The notes: generated by a model not told the origin, from the sequence alone. A stretch of 64,000 nucleotides of DNA from PALSA-350 sp963834445 (GCA_963834445.1 CAWIBU010000002.1:496001-560000), one strand, 5' to 3'; counted from the first letter of the stretch, positions 18,153 through 28,156 are shown. Numbers and translations are program-made.

Positions 18153-20026
18153 AAGTGCCCCTTGATCGGCCGTGGCCAAAGCCACAGCAGCCCAGAAGAA
18201 AAGTGAGCGATCAGAGCCGCAAGGCAGATCCACATCAGTTGGAAGACCATGGCCAAGAAGAAGACGAAGAGCGCCAGCGCGAGAAACATGGGAACCAGGG
18301 AAAGGTTGGGCATGGTTGCTGCCGCCTGCGGTACTGCATCCAGCAGCGTCGAGGTGATACTTAGCCGCGCCTGCGAGAGCACGCGCAGATCATCGGGATC
18401 CTCATCTTCGTCGAAATCGTCCCAAAGCGGGTGCCTGGTGGAGACTGCGGGGATGCGCAGAACCTCGTAGTCCGGCGGCGGCGAAGACATCGCCCACTCC
18501 AGCCCATCGGCATTCCATGGATTGTTGCCGGCGATCTCGCCGCGCCGCAGGCTGTAAAACAAATTGATGATGCTGATTAGAATGCCCACCCCCAACAGGA
18601 ACGAGCCGAAGGTCATCAACTCATTCATCGGCTGCAGGCCTAAATTGGCGGAATAGGTATAGATCCGTCGCGGCATCCCCATCAGCCCGACAATGTGCAT
18701 GGGAAAGAATCCAAGATTGAAGCCGATGAACATGACCCAGAAGCTCCACTTGCCGAGCCGCTCGTTCATCATGCGGCCGGTCATCTTGGGCAGCCAGTAG
18801 TAGAGCCCGGAGAAGACGGGAAAGACATTCGCGCCGATGAGCACGTAGTGGATGTGGGCGACGACGTAGTAGGTGTTATGCAGTTGCCAATCGACGGGGA
18901 TGATGCCGGTCACCACGCCGCTCAGTCCGCCGATGACCAGCAGGGCCACGGATCCGAGAGCATACAACATCGACGCCGTCACCACCGGGCGGCCCTTCCA
19001 AACGGTTGCCAGCCAGGCGAAGATGGTGATGGTGGTGAAGATCGAGATCATCATGCTGCCGGCGCTGAAGAAGCTCATCGTCAACTCCGACATGCCCACC
19101 GTGAACATGTGGTGCAGCCATACGCTGAAGCCGACCACGCCGGTCAATACCGTGGACATCGCGACATAGGGATAGCCGACGATAGGACGCCGGGAGAAGA
19201 CGGGAATGATGATGGAAATCATGCCGGTTGCAGGCAGGAAGATGACGTATACCCAGGGATGCCCGAAGAACCAGAACAACTGCTGCCAAAGCAGCGGAGT
19301 GCCGCCGCTGGCCACGTCGAAGAAGTGCATGCCCCAGCGCCGTTCCAGTTCGAGGAAGATGCAGGCCAGCGTCAGCGCCGGCATGGCGAACAGAATGGTG
19401 CAGGAGATAGTAAGCGTGCTGTAAAGGAAGAGTGGCATCTTGCTGATCGCCATGCCGGGCGCGCGGAACCACAGGATGGTGGCGATAAAGTTAATGGCTG
19501 CGCCGGTGGTCGAGATGCCCAGCATGATGATGGAGAGCGCATAGAAGTCCATGCCATGGGTGGGCGAGTAGAGGATGTTGGTGTACGGCATGTAAGAGAA
19601 CCAGCCGGCATGCGGCGCCTGCCCGATCAGAGGGCCTACATACAGCAGGATTCCCGAAAACAAGAACGACCAGTAGGTGAAGGAGTTCAACCTGGGATAC
19701 GCAACGTCGCGAGCGCCGGCCATCAGCGGAACGAGATAGACCGAAAAGCCGGAGAGGATCGGCGACGCATACCAGAAGATCATGGTGATGCCATGCATCG
19801 AGAAGAGCTGGTTGTATACCTCGGGACTCAGCAGCGCCTCGTTGGCCTGCGTGAGCTGAAGCCGCATGACCAGCGCTTCCACGCCGCCGATGATGAGAAA
19901 GATGAAAGCGGTGACGAGATAGCGGATGCCAAGATCTTTGTGATCGACGGTTGCGAACCAGCCGTAGAGAGTCTTCGGCGTCTCCCATAGTTCGGTCAGT
20001 TGCTGCTCCGCCACCAGCGTCGTCAT
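18149..20026 (-). CDS. ctaD: Cytochrome c oxidase subunit I (heme-copper oxidase, HPWVY variant)
   Basis: 625 residues in one intact frame. Heme a His lies in FSMHGITMIFWY. The CuB His and the cross-linked Tyr lie in FFGHPWVYVIFLPA, the two further CuB His in WLHHMFTVG, and the heme a3/a His pair in YYVVAHIHYVLIG. At least twelve membrane helices are followed by an acidic linker (DDFDEDEDPDD) and two extra C-terminal helices not present in minimal subunit I. The Glu of the usual HPEVY motif is Trp here, and the Tyr-Ser of A2-type enzymes is Phe-Gly. It reduces O2 to water at the cytoplasmic membrane. It is the only undamaged gene of this operon. Confidence 0.95.
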   Translation of the reverse strand: MTTLVAEQQLTELWETPKTLYGWFATVDHKDLGIRYLVTAFIFLIIGGVEALVMRLQLTQANEALLSPEVYNQLFSMHGITMIFWYASPILSGFSVYLVPLMAGARDVAYPRLNSFTYWSFLFSGILLYVGPLIGQAPHAGWFSYMPYTNILYSPTHGMDFYALSIIMLGISTTGAAINFIATILWFRAPGMAISKMPLFLYSTLTISCTILFAMPALTLACIFLELERRWGMHFFDVASGGTPLLWQQLFWFFGHPWVYVIFLPATGMISIIIPVFSRRPIVGYPYVAMSTVLTGVVGFSVWLHHMFTVGMSELTMSFFSAGSMMISIFTTITIFAWLATVWKGRPVVTASMLYALGSVALLVIGGLSGVVTGIIPVDWQLHNTYYVVAHIHYVLIGANVFPVFSGLYYWLPKMTGRMMNERLGKWSFWVMFIGFNLGFFPMHIVGLMGMPRRIYTYSANLGLQPMNELMTFGSFLLGVGILISIINLFYSLRRGEIAGNNPWNADGLEWAMSSPPPDYEVLRIPAVSTRHPLWDDFDEDEDPDDLRVLSQARLSITSTLLDAVPQAAATMPNLSLVPMFLALALFVFFLAMVFQLMWICLAALIAHFSSGLLWLWPRPIKGHL

Positions 20027-20081
20027 TCACCTCCTGGGCCGCGCTCAGTAGTCAGGTCGATAGATCAACGTGCTTATTGGG

Positions 20082-21661
20082 TCAGAGCGCGTGGTCCGCT
20101 TCGCAAGTCGATTCCATACGGACAGGACCGAATGCGAACCGCAGACTGCAGCTCTGAAGAGAACCGGCAATGGCCGGCCAGCGCCGAGTTAGCACAAGCA
20201 ACACTCGACAAGATGCAGAACAGGTTCCATCGAGTTGCCAGCAACTTAATCTCCTGCTCGTAAAGCTGTCGTCTCGCTGCTCGGCAGGGTCGACGAGTTC
20301 GGGCAAGCCAGGCTCGGACTTCTCGACGCCAGCCGTCGCTGCGAGAGCAGCCTTGCGTTTCTTCAGCTGCACGCAGATAACATAGGTCAGGGCCGCGGCG
20401 CAGGGCGGCGCAGCCAGCACGAGAATGCGCAGAATGGTGCGCACCTCGACCACCGATCCGCGTACGCGCAAGAGCCAGAAAATCGTCGCCGCCGGCAACC
20501 AGCAGCACCAGCAAGAAAGTAAACAGTCCAGCTCCGCCGGCGGTCAGGATCGGTTGTTCATAGGGCAGCCGCAGAACATTCTGGTCTCCCTTGTCGCTGG
20601 AAAACAGCTTCTCGACGAAGGGCCACGAGTACAACCCGAGGAACAGCAACGACGGCATCAGGACAGCAGGGAAGAAAAGTTCCGGGAATCAGCCAATGTC
20701 CAAGACGCAGATTGATACCGGGAAAGAGACGTATTGCTCCCTCCACCCAGCCGAGATACCAGTCCGGCTGCGCGCCCGCCATGATGCTTGCAGGGTCGTA
20801 GGGCCCGTAGATCCAGACGGGATCGATCTGGACCAGGCCGCCCAGCGCGGCGATCGCGCCAAACACCAGCAGAAGCAGGCCGATCGACTTGGCCGTGTAA
20901 GACGGCCACAGCCGCGACCCCACAATGGTGCGGTTGGTGCGATTTGGGCCCGGATAGATTGGTGTGCAACTGACGCCAGATCATGAAGAGGTGAAGCCCC
21001 AGCAGAGCGGAGATCAACGCGGGAACCAGAAAGATGTGCAAGGCAAACATGCGCGGAAGAGTGGCCGGGTTGGGGATGGTTCCACCCATGAAGAGAAAGG
21101 TCAGCCAGGGGCCGATCACCGGAACCGAGAGGAGAATCGCGTAGCCGATGCGCAGGCCCGTTCCCGAGAGCAGATCGTCGAGCATCGAATAGCCGAAGAA
21201 TCCGTTCACCAGCGCCAAGCACCAACAAAGTCAGCCCGATCAGCCAGTTCATCTCTCGCGGCTTGCGGTAGGCGGCGGTCAGGAAGATGCGCGCCATATG
21301 CGCCAGGATCGCCCAAAGAAAGATCAGCGCCGCCCAGTGGTGCATTTGCCGAACCAGCAGACCTGCCGGAACATCGAAACTGATGTGCAGCACGGAGCGA
21401 TAGGCGACGGAGATCTTCTGGCCGTCCAGCGGCGTGGTAGGACCCGTGGTAAATGACCTTCTCCGAACTCGCATGGAAGAACAGGGCAAGGTAGGTTCCG
21501 GTGACCACCAGAACCATGAAGGAGTAAAGCGCAATCTCCCCCAGCATGAACGACCAGTGATCGGGGAAGACGTGGTTCAGCGCGCTGCGCACAAACTTTG
21601 CCGCTCGCAGGCGCGAGTCGATGGCGCGGCTGACCTTGCGCGCGATCGTCTCGGTGATCAT
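20082..21661 (-). CDS. qcrB: Menaquinol-cytochrome c reductase cytochrome b subunit, actinobacterial type (frame broken)
   Basis: The start ATG overlaps the qcrA stop (ATGA). Reconstructed segments in order: PDHWSFMLGEIALYSFMVLV; AYRSVLHISFDVPAGLLVRQ then MHHWAALIFLWAILAHMARI, with the heme b His; REMNWLIGLTLLVLG; a DDLLSGTGLRIGYAI quinone-site helix; LPRMFALHIFLVPALISALL, with the second heme b His; PDWYLGWVEGAIRLFPG, equivalent to the PEWY motif, in the PDWY form typical of actinobacterial QcrB; then a basic C-terminal tail. At least five single-base shifts separate these pieces (about 21435, 21225, 20950, 20690, 20490). The exact stop is uncertain. Confidence 0.8.
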
Positions 21662-22713
21662 GACATTCCCCAGAAGCCGGGGCCGGGCGGCGCGGTGAAC
21701 CCTCCACCGGCACGCAAGAGTGCCGTCAGCATCCGCATAGAGCGGCAACTGAGGAAGCGGCCTTGCGGCCGGGCCGCCCGTTGGAGCCGCGGCGCGCAGC
21801 ACGTCGAAGGTCGACTGATGGCAAGGGCACAAGAGAACCGATTGCTCCGCCTCAAACTCGCCCACCGGACAACCGGCATGGGTGCAGACGCGCGAATACG
21901 CGACATACCCGCCCGGCGCCCAGGTTGCGCGATCCTCGGGCAATTGCAAGAGGTGCTCCTTCACCCGGATGAGCACGGTCTGCGCGCGTTCGGCGCCAAT
22001 CTGGTCTTCAGGAAATACAGTAACCATGCTTCCCGGCTGGAGCGAGGCGAGCGAAACCGGCTTGCCATCGATCGTCACCAGACGCTGCCCGCCTTGCCAG
22101 ATTCTGCTGTACAGCGATTTGTCGGGAGACATTCCGAGCGACCTGCAGCAGCGAGAGCACCATGGTTCCGAACAGCCCGGCGCCGCTCAGGCCCATCCAC
22201 GTCAGCAGCCGCCGTCTGCGGACATCATGCACTCCGTCGCAAAAGGCCTTGGCTGCTGCTTTTTCTGCGCTCGGGGGCTGGACGCGAGCGCATGGCGCGG
22301 TTCCACCGCTTCCTTATGACTCATGAGCCAGCGCGCCCAGAGCACGAGGGTGATGCCCATCGCGCCCAGGAACACCGCGAGGCTTCCGCCCAGCAGTTGG
22401 GTATTGTTGCCGCCCGACCAATACGCGACCAGGAAGCCAAGGCCGCCCAGCATGGCGATCAGGAAGAAGCACACGACCAGGCCGGTCCCGATACGCTCGC
22501 GCCGCCGCATCTGGGCTTCGCTTTCCAGCTCGCGATCTTCGGCTCGTCCACTCTTGGGAAGGCGGCTCTGGCGGCGGCTTGGGCGGAAGCCAGCGATCGG
22601 CAACCTTCGCTAGGAACTCGAGCGACCTCCAGCCGAGTTCGAGGAACCCTAGGCCGAGCTCAAGGAATGCAACAAATCCACTCTTCCGCCGTTCCTCGTC
22701 CTCAGTCTCTCAT
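21658..22713 (-). CDS. qcrA: Rieske iron-sulfur protein, QcrA type (frame broken)
   Basis: An ATG preceded by GGAGG overlaps the qcrC stop. After a first shift the N-terminus reads EERRKSGFVAFLELGLGF. It then has membrane helices TGLVVCFFLIAMLGGLGFLV and LLGGSLAVFLGAMGITLVLW and a third at LLTWMGLSGAGLFGTMVLSL, the three-helix QcrA layout of actinobacteria. The Rieske domain carries both cluster-binding motifs, CTHAGC and CPCHQS. The C-terminus GFWGMS is reached after another shift. It carries a 2Fe-2S cluster that takes electrons from menaquinol. Three or more frame changes occur. Confidence 0.82.
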
Positions 22714-23422
22714 CCCTTACCTCCTCGTTCGATCCAACCTGCAATCCCGATCACGAACAGCACCGCCAGTGCGGCAACGCCCCCTTCCGCAACCGGACCA
22801 ACCTCCTTGAGGGGAGAGCCGCCGGGATTGGGCGGGTGCTGGACGAAGCGAACGTAATCGACGGTCGAAGCCAGTTGCTCATCGCTGAGCACAGAGGGCG
22901 GGAACGCCGGCATCGTTCCCGGTCCCCAGCGGATCGCGCCCGCGATCAGCGCCGCGGATTTGTCGGTGAGGTCCGGTGCATTTCTTCCGGCGAAGGCCAG
23001 CACGCCGCCGTGCACCGCCGTGCGGTGGCATGCTGCACAGTGCGTTCGGAAAAGCTTGCCGCCTTCACCGATATCTCCTTGCGTCAGCGGAATCACCGCA
23101 AGATTGGATCGTCACGTAGTGCGACACCGCCCGTATCTGTTGCGGCCGTGAGAACCCTGGAGAAAGCCGGCATATGACTCGGGCCCGATTCGACGGCCGC
23201 CATGACTTTGCCCAGATCGTGTTCGGCCTGCAATGAGGGACCCGCAATGGTCACGGCTGCTGCAATCCCCTGGCCTCTGTCTCCGTGGCACTTGGAGCAC
23301 CGCTGAGAAAAAATCGCCGCGCCGTCGGGAGCCGTGCCGGCTGCAAGCTCCTGGCCCTGCGGCAAGTCCGCAAGACAGCAACACTGCCAGACACAATTTC
23401 AGCGAGACCAGGAACGAGCCAT
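22710..23422 (-). CDS. qcrC: Diheme cytochrome c subunit, QcrC type (frame broken)
   Basis: First gene of the respiratory operon. A hydrophobic export signal (LKLCLAVLLSCG) is followed by two cytochrome c domains with heme motifs CSKCH and CAACH and Met-bearing HMPAF and TMPAF segments. It ends with one C-terminal membrane helix (GVAALAVLFVIGIAGWIE). This diheme-plus-anchor design is that of actinobacterial QcrC, which replaces soluble cytochrome c in a bcc-aa3 supercomplex. Shifts lie near 23365, 23150 and 23100. The start at 23422 is approximate because the signal-peptide region is also broken. Confidence 0.8.
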
Positions 23423-23632
23423 AGGCGGATGCGCGGTGCGCGCTCTGCCGTATGTTCCACGCCTGCTTGGATGCGCAATGCGCAGCGCAGCAAACCCACT
23501 GCGGGAAAACTTTTTGTTGTCCGCTGCTTTTCAGGGAAGCCCCGTGGATTGAATCCTGCATCTATTCGGGCAATAAGGCCGAGTCACGCCAGACGGCGGG
23601 CATGGGCCGTGCAGTGCGGAAGGATGTGTGGG

Positions 23633-24010
23633 ATGCGCGCCTGTTTGTGGATGCTGAGGATTTCGATTTGCGTGGCCGCCGGGTTGATCTCCGGCTGCAA
23701 GGAAGGCTCGACGGTGACCGCCGGCAAAAACACTTCCGCAGATCGTGGGAGAGCCGCGATAGGGATTTACGGATGCGGTAAGTGTCACACCATCCCCGGC
23801 ATACGCGGGGCTAACGGTGTGGTGGGGCCGCCGCTCGAATCTGTCGCGCGACGTACTTATATCGCCGGCAACTTTCCCAACACCCCGGATACGCTTACGC
23901 ACTGGATCATGGCTCCGCAGACGATGAAGCGCAAAACCGCCATGCCGTCGCTCGGTCTTTCAGAAGCGCAGGCACGCGACGTCGCGGCTTATCTCGAAAC
24001 CCTGCAGTAG
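23633..24010 (+). CDS. Cytochrome c lipoprotein
   Basis: 125 residues. The start at 23633 has GGAAGG about 9 bases upstream. MRACLWMLRISICVAAGLISGC is a lipoprotein signal with lipobox LISGC. The mature protein is a small class I cytochrome c: heme motif CGKCH, GPPLESVARRTYIAG, and the axial Met in TAMPSLG. Most similar in the window to the cytochrome at 16688-17089, so the two probably arose by duplication. It is divergent from qcrC and only 16 bases before the GH15 gene. It probably carries electrons on the outer face of the cytoplasmic membrane. Confidence 0.88.
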   Translation: MRACLWMLRISICVAAGLISGCKEGSTVTAGKNTSADRGRAAIGIYGCGKCHTIPGIRGANGVVGPPLESVARRTYIAGNFPNTPDTLTHWIMAPQTMKRKTAMPSLGLSEAQARDVAAYLETLQ

Positions 24011-24026
24011 ACGGCCCGGAGACTCG

Positions 24027-25787
24027 ATGCCCAGGATAGAAGACTACGCTCTGATCGGGGATTGTGAGACGGCAGCACTGGTCAGTCGAGACGGCAGCGT
24101 CGACTGGCTGTGCTGGCCCAACTTCTCATCCCCGGCATGTTTTGCCGCGTTGCTGGGCTCCCCTGCGAATGGGCGCTGGCAATTCGTTCCTGCCGACGAG
24201 CACACCGTTTTCACTCGTCGCTACCGGCCGCGCACACTCATGCTCGAGACCACGATGAAGACGCCAGGCGGCAGTGTGCTGGTCACTGATTTTATGCCGA
24301 TTCGCGGCCGTCATTCCGATTTAGTTCGCGTGGTGCAATGCACGGCCGGGACGGTGAAGATGCACATGGAACTCTGTCTTCGGTTTGATTACGGCAACAC
24401 CATTCCCTGGATTCATTTCGAGCCTGTGCCCAGAGGCGAGTCTGCGTGGGTGGCTACCGCGGGGCCGAGCCTCGCTGTGCTGCGCACTGCTTGCCTGGTC
24501 AAGGAGTCGGAGCCGGGCACGATAGCGGCTGAGTTTACCGTGAGGATGGGGGAGACGCAGACGTTTGCCCTGACCTATGGCTGCTCGTATGAGCCGCTGC
24601 CGGACCCGATCGATGTGGACCGCGCCTTGCAGGAGACCGAGCATTTCTGGACAGAATGGGTGTCGCACAACAAATACCAGGGGGTGTACCGCACTGCGGT
24701 GGAGCGCTCGCTGATCACGCTGAAAGCGATGACATTCCGGCCTTCCGGGGGGATTGTGGCCGCACCCACCACGTCGCTGCCTGAGCGTGTGGGCGGACCG
24801 CTGAACTGGGATTACCGCTACTGCTGGATTCGAGACGCGACCTTTACCGTGTCGGCCCTGATTGACTGTGGATACACGGAAGAGGTGATCGCCTGGAAAC
24901 AGTGGTTGTTGCGCGCTATTGGCAGAAGCATTTCTCAAGTGCAGATTATGTATGGTATTGGCGGCGAGCGCCAGATCGCCGACTGGAAAGTGCCGTGGTT
25001 GCCGGGATATGAAAACTCAACGCCCGTTCGCATTGGGAATGCGGCTCAACAACAAAGCCAACAGGACATCTTCGGCGAGATTGCGGCCGCGCTCGGCCAC
25101 GCTCGCGATGCCGGCGTACCCTGCGAACAACAGGAGCTGGAACTGCAAAAAGACCTCACCGGCTATCTGGCGGAGACGTGGCGGGATCCGGGCTCGGGTA
25201 TGTGGGAGTCGCGGGACAAACCGCAGCGATATACGTATTCCATGGCGATGGCCTGGGTCGCCCTTGACCGCGCAGTTCGCAGCATCGAGCGCAAGCAGAT
25301 GGACGGTCCGCTGGAGGAGTGGAAGAAGCTGCGCAACAAGATTCATGCCGACGTTTGCAAGCATGGCTTTGACCGGCAACTGAACAGCTTTGTGCAGCAC
25401 TACGGAGCCACGGACCTGGATGCCTCGGTACTTCTGTTATTGATCCACGGCTTCTTGCCGGCAAGCGACGAGCGCATGCTGGGCACGGTGAAGGCGGTCG
25501 AGAAAAAGCTAATGAAAGATGGATTCCTGCTGCGCAATCGGCCCAAGACAAAGAAGGCGAAGCAGGGTGCGTTTTTGGCTTGCAGCTTTTGGCTGGTAGA
25601 AGTTTATACGCTCACCAACCGGATGGAGGAGGCAACGGATCTGTTTGAACGGACGCTTGCGGTTGCCAATGATGTTGGGCTGCTCTCAGAAGAATACGAC
25701 CCGGTGGCGAAACGGCTGACGGGCAATTTTCCCCAGGCTTTTTCACACATTGCCCTGATACGGGCGGCGATGTGTCTGGCGAAATAA
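24027..25787 (+). CDS. GH15 family glycoside hydrolase (glucoamylase/trehalase-like)
   Basis: 586 residues with no signal peptide, so cytosolic. An N-terminal beta-sandwich (IEDYALIGDCETAALVSRDG, then SVDWLCWPNFSSPACFA) is typical of the short bacterial GH15 group. The (alpha/alpha)6 barrel has LNWDYRYCWIRDATF, the general acid Glu of GMWESRD near residue 395, and the base Glu of GLLSEEYDP near 555. Members hydrolyse alpha-1,4-glucans or trehalose; activity is not decided by sequence. It follows the cytochrome gene closely, but a functional link is not evident. Confidence 0.92.
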   Translation: MPRIEDYALIGDCETAALVSRDGSVDWLCWPNFSSPACFAALLGSPANGRWQFVPADEHTVFTRRYRPRTLMLETTMKTPGGSVLVTDFMPIRGRHSDLVRVVQCTAGTVKMHMELCLRFDYGNTIPWIHFEPVPRGESAWVATAGPSLAVLRTACLVKESEPGTIAAEFTVRMGETQTFALTYGCSYEPLPDPIDVDRALQETEHFWTEWVSHNKYQGVYRTAVERSLITLKAMTFRPSGGIVAAPTTSLPERVGGPLNWDYRYCWIRDATFTVSALIDCGYTEEVIAWKQWLLRAIGRSISQVQIMYGIGGERQIADWKVPWLPGYENSTPVRIGNAAQQQSQQDIFGEIAAALGHARDAGVPCEQQELELQKDLTGYLAETWRDPGSGMWESRDKPQRYTYSMAMAWVALDRAVRSIERKQMDGPLEEWKKLRNKIHADVCKHGFDRQLNSFVQHYGATDLDASVLLLLIHGFLPASDERMLGTVKAVEKKLMKDGFLLRNRPKTKKAKQGAFLACSFWLVEVYTLTNRMEEATDLFERTLAVANDVGLLSEEYDPVAKRLTGNFPQAFSHIALIRAAMCLAK

Positions 25788-25833
25788 CAGCGTAGCCGGT
25801 TTGCCGCATCTCATTTGCTGGGAGACGTGAAAT

Positions 25834-26067
25834 ATGGCGCACACCTTAAATCGCTGCAAACACTTCATCGCCCTGGTTTTGATTGGCGATGGAGTGATGG
25901 CATTGCTCCGCCCCGGGCATGACGCCCGCGCGTGGTCCGCCGGACCTGCTAGTTGGCGAAAGCTCATGGCTGCACTGAGCGAGCGCCCAGCATTGACGCG
26001 GTTGATCGGCGGCATCGAGGCGGCGGGCGGCGTGTATTGGGCTCTGTCGCATAAGGATCCTTTATAG
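25834..26067 (+). CDS. Small hydrophobic protein, unknown function
   Basis: 77 residues with GGGAGACG upstream. Two short hydrophobic stretches (FIALVLIGDGVMALL and LIGGIEAAGGVYWAL) flank a positively charged loop. I recognise no family. The 46-base gap from the GH15 stop suggests the same transcript. Confidence 0.6.
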   Translation: MAHTLNRCKHFIALVLIGDGVMALLRPGHDARAWSAGPASWRKLMAALSERPALTRLIGGIEAAGGVYWALSHKDPL

Positions 26068-26164
26068 CCTGTATTCGTGAAACCTTCCCCTGCAACTAAG
26101 GCGGGTGCCCCATATCTCACCGCGCTTTTTGCGGAGAGATGTGGGAAATCTAAGTCGGACGCCC

Positions 26165-26350
26165 GATCCCGAAGGGACAACTGAAAGTAGGCCAGGATGA
26201 AATCCTGGGTAGGGCAAGCAAAACAGAGCAGTCCCGTAGGGACGGCTGAAGGGGGAAGGACGAAGTCCTGTCTTCCCGCAGCCTTTGTTGACGGAGGAAT
26301 CCTCCCAGGATTTCATCCTGGGGAAATTATCAGTCGTCCCTTCGGGACTG
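26165..26350. repeat. Nested palindromic repeat cluster
   Basis: Six short palindromes are packed here: TCCCGAAGGGA, CCAGGATGAAATCCTGG, GTCCCGTAGGGAC, AGGACGAAGTCCT, CCAGGATTTCATCCTGG and GTCCCTTCGGGAC. The two outer groups (26165-26210 and 26304-26350) are inverted copies of each other, so the whole could fold as one large cruciform. It occupies the space between the convergent small membrane gene and the GMC gene. The type resembles dispersed intergenic repeats of Acidobacteria; a termination role is possible. Confidence 0.75.
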
Positions 26351-26419
26351 AGAGTTGAAACTTATAGGACGTTATTAGCGACGCACTACACACGTTCGCA
26401 CACACCGTCGTTGAGCCGC

Positions 26420-28156
26420 TTACTTCAAACGTGGAACTCCCTTGCCCCAGGTTTCTGGCGGCGCGAGTTCGCGGCGGATGGGCGGCGAGGTCATATCGCG
26501 CTGGTTGCTGTTGAAGATTTGATCTCCCTGAGAGATCAGATAGTCCGCCGTCCGCGCTGCCAACGCCTGGATCGTTAGCCCTGGATTGGCCGACCCCTGG
26601 GTAGGGAAGATGCTGCCGTCACAGATAAAGAGATTGGCAATGTCGTGGGTGCGTCCGAACTTATCTACGACTGAGCTGCGCGGGTCTGCGCCCATGCGGC
26701 AAGCCCCGACCAGATGGGCATAGCGCGCCTCCTGAACCACCTCGGTCGCGCCGGCAGCCTGCATCACCGCCTCGGTCTTCTGCCTGGCGGCTTTGATGAG
26801 TTTGTGATCGTTATCGTGCAGATTGAAGCTTACGTGCGCCACTCGTAGACCGAAGCGATCTGTGTCGTCAGAAAGCGTGACGCGATTGTCTTTCCAGGGC
26901 AGAATCTCGCCCAGCAAACCAAAGGCGGCCCAGTGGTTGTAGTCCATCATCTCGCGCCGCAGGCCCCAACCCCACGCCTTTTTGGCAGCTAAGATCTGCT
27001 TTCCGAAGGCTACCGGCAGAGGCCCGACGGTCTGGATGGCAAAGCCACGGGCGAAATCGTTCTTTGGATTGGTCTCGTAGAACTCTTCGGTAAGGGCATG
27101 TGCCGGCGGCGCCTTGTACATGCGCACCGGCTGCTCGAAGCGGCCCAGCACAACATTGCCTGCCTGCGCCATCAGGTAGCGGCCGACCGTGCCGCTCCCA
27201 TTCGCCAGGCCTTTCTCGAAGCCGGGGCAGGCGGAGTTAAGCAACAGTCTCGGTGTCTCAATCGCGTAGCCCGAGAGGATGACCGCCCTGGCGCGCTGGA
27301 AGTGGCTCTTACCGCTGGCGTCGATATAGTGGACGCCGGTGACGCGGCCGTTTTTGCCCAGCTCCACGCGCGCCACCATACTGCGGTCGCGGATCTCAGC
27401 GCCGTTTCTCACCGCATCGGGAATGTGCGTGACCAGTGTGCTCGCCTTGGCCCCGACCTTGCAGCCCTGCAAACAGAAACCACGATAGATACAGTGCGGC
27501 CGGTCACCGTGAGAGCCGGAAAGAATGGCCACCGGTCCCCCAATAGAGACAGGAATATTCAGCGCCGTGCAGCCTTTGATGAGAGCGTCACCCACGCCGC
27601 CCATCGGATGGGGACCGTAGGCATAGCCGTGGGGATGGCCCCAGGGATAATACGCCGGCCCGGCAACAGGCATTTCCAGCTCAAGCTGCTCATAATAGGG
27701 TTTGATATCTGCGTAGCTGATAGGCCAGTCAACGCCCACGCCGTCGCGGGTATAGACCTCGAAGTCAGAAGGGTGAAGCCGGGGAGTGAACGCTGCCCAA
27801 TGGACCGAGCCGCCGCCAACGCCCTGGCCGCAGTTATTGGCGCCCAGCGCCAGCGGGTCGGTTCCGCCGGTGACGCGCGGCTCTCGCCAGTAAAGGTCCT
27901 GGGAGCCGGCCTCATCGCTGACCCAGTCGTGCTCTGTATCCCAAAATGGCCCCGCTTCCAGGCCCACAACGTTGAACCCGGCGCGCGTCAGGCGCTGCAG
28001 CAGCACGCCGCCGGCCGAGCCGACGCCTACGATCGCGTAGTCAACCTCCTCGTCATTCGAGAAGCGCCGCATCGGCAAGTGAATCGATTGCAGCGGACCA
28101 ACGCTGTGTTTTCCGGATGGGGCGCCGTTAAAAGCTCCCAACAATGGCTTCTTCAA
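26420..28156 (-). CDS. GMC-family FAD oxidoreductase (gluconate/sugar dehydrogenase-like)
   Basis: 578 residues, one frame. The FAD-binding Rossmann motif is GVGSAGGVLLQRLTRAGFNV followed by LEAG near residue 65. Further features are the GQGVGGGSVHWAAFTPR GMC signature, a CIYRGFCLQGC cysteine cluster, and a C-terminal FICDGSIFPTQGSANPGLTI motif that carries the flavin-proximal region. There is no export signal. It resembles the large subunit of gluconate 2-dehydrogenase-type enzymes that oxidise sugars or sugar acids. Its start overlaps the stop of the subunit 3 gene by 4 bases, so the two should form one complex. The substrate is unknown. Confidence 0.9.
   Translation of the reverse strand: MKKPLLGAFNGAPSGKHSVGPLQSIHLPMRRFSNDEEVDYAIVGVGSAGGVLLQRLTRAGFNVVGLEAGPFWDTEHDWVSDEAGSQDLYWREPRVTGGTDPLALGANNCGQGVGGGSVHWAAFTPRLHPSDFEVYTRDGVGVDWPISYADIKPYYEQLELEMPVAGPAYYPWGHPHGYAYGPHPMGGVGDALIKGCTALNIPVSIGGPVAILSGSHGDRPHCIYRGFCLQGCKVGAKASTLVTHIPDAVRNGAEIRDRSMVARVELGKNGRVTGVHYIDASGKSHFQRARAVILSGYAIETPRLLLNSACPGFEKGLANGSGTVGRYLMAQAGNVVLGRFEQPVRMYKAPPAHALTEEFYETNPKNDFARGFAIQTVGPLPVAFGKQILAAKKAWGWGLRREMMDYNHWAAFGLLGEILPWKDNRVTLSDDTDRFGLRVAHVSFNLHDNDHKLIKAARQKTEAVMQAAGATEVVQEARYAHLVGACRMGADPRSSVVDKFGRTHDIANLFICDGSIFPTQGSANPGLTIQALAARTADYLISQGDQIFNSNQRDMTSPPIRRELAPPETWGKGVPRLK

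Noticed and set aside
18695..19990. Long open frame on the plus strand opposite ctaD
   Set aside because: It is the complement of an intact, well-recognised subunit I gene, is full of His/Asp/Glu and has no domain; GC-rich codon use makes such shadows.
21434..22810. Plus-strand frame of about 460 codons opposite qcrA/qcrB
   Set aside because: The minus strand carries Rieske and cytochrome b motifs here; this frame is an open shadow made visible because the real frames are broken.
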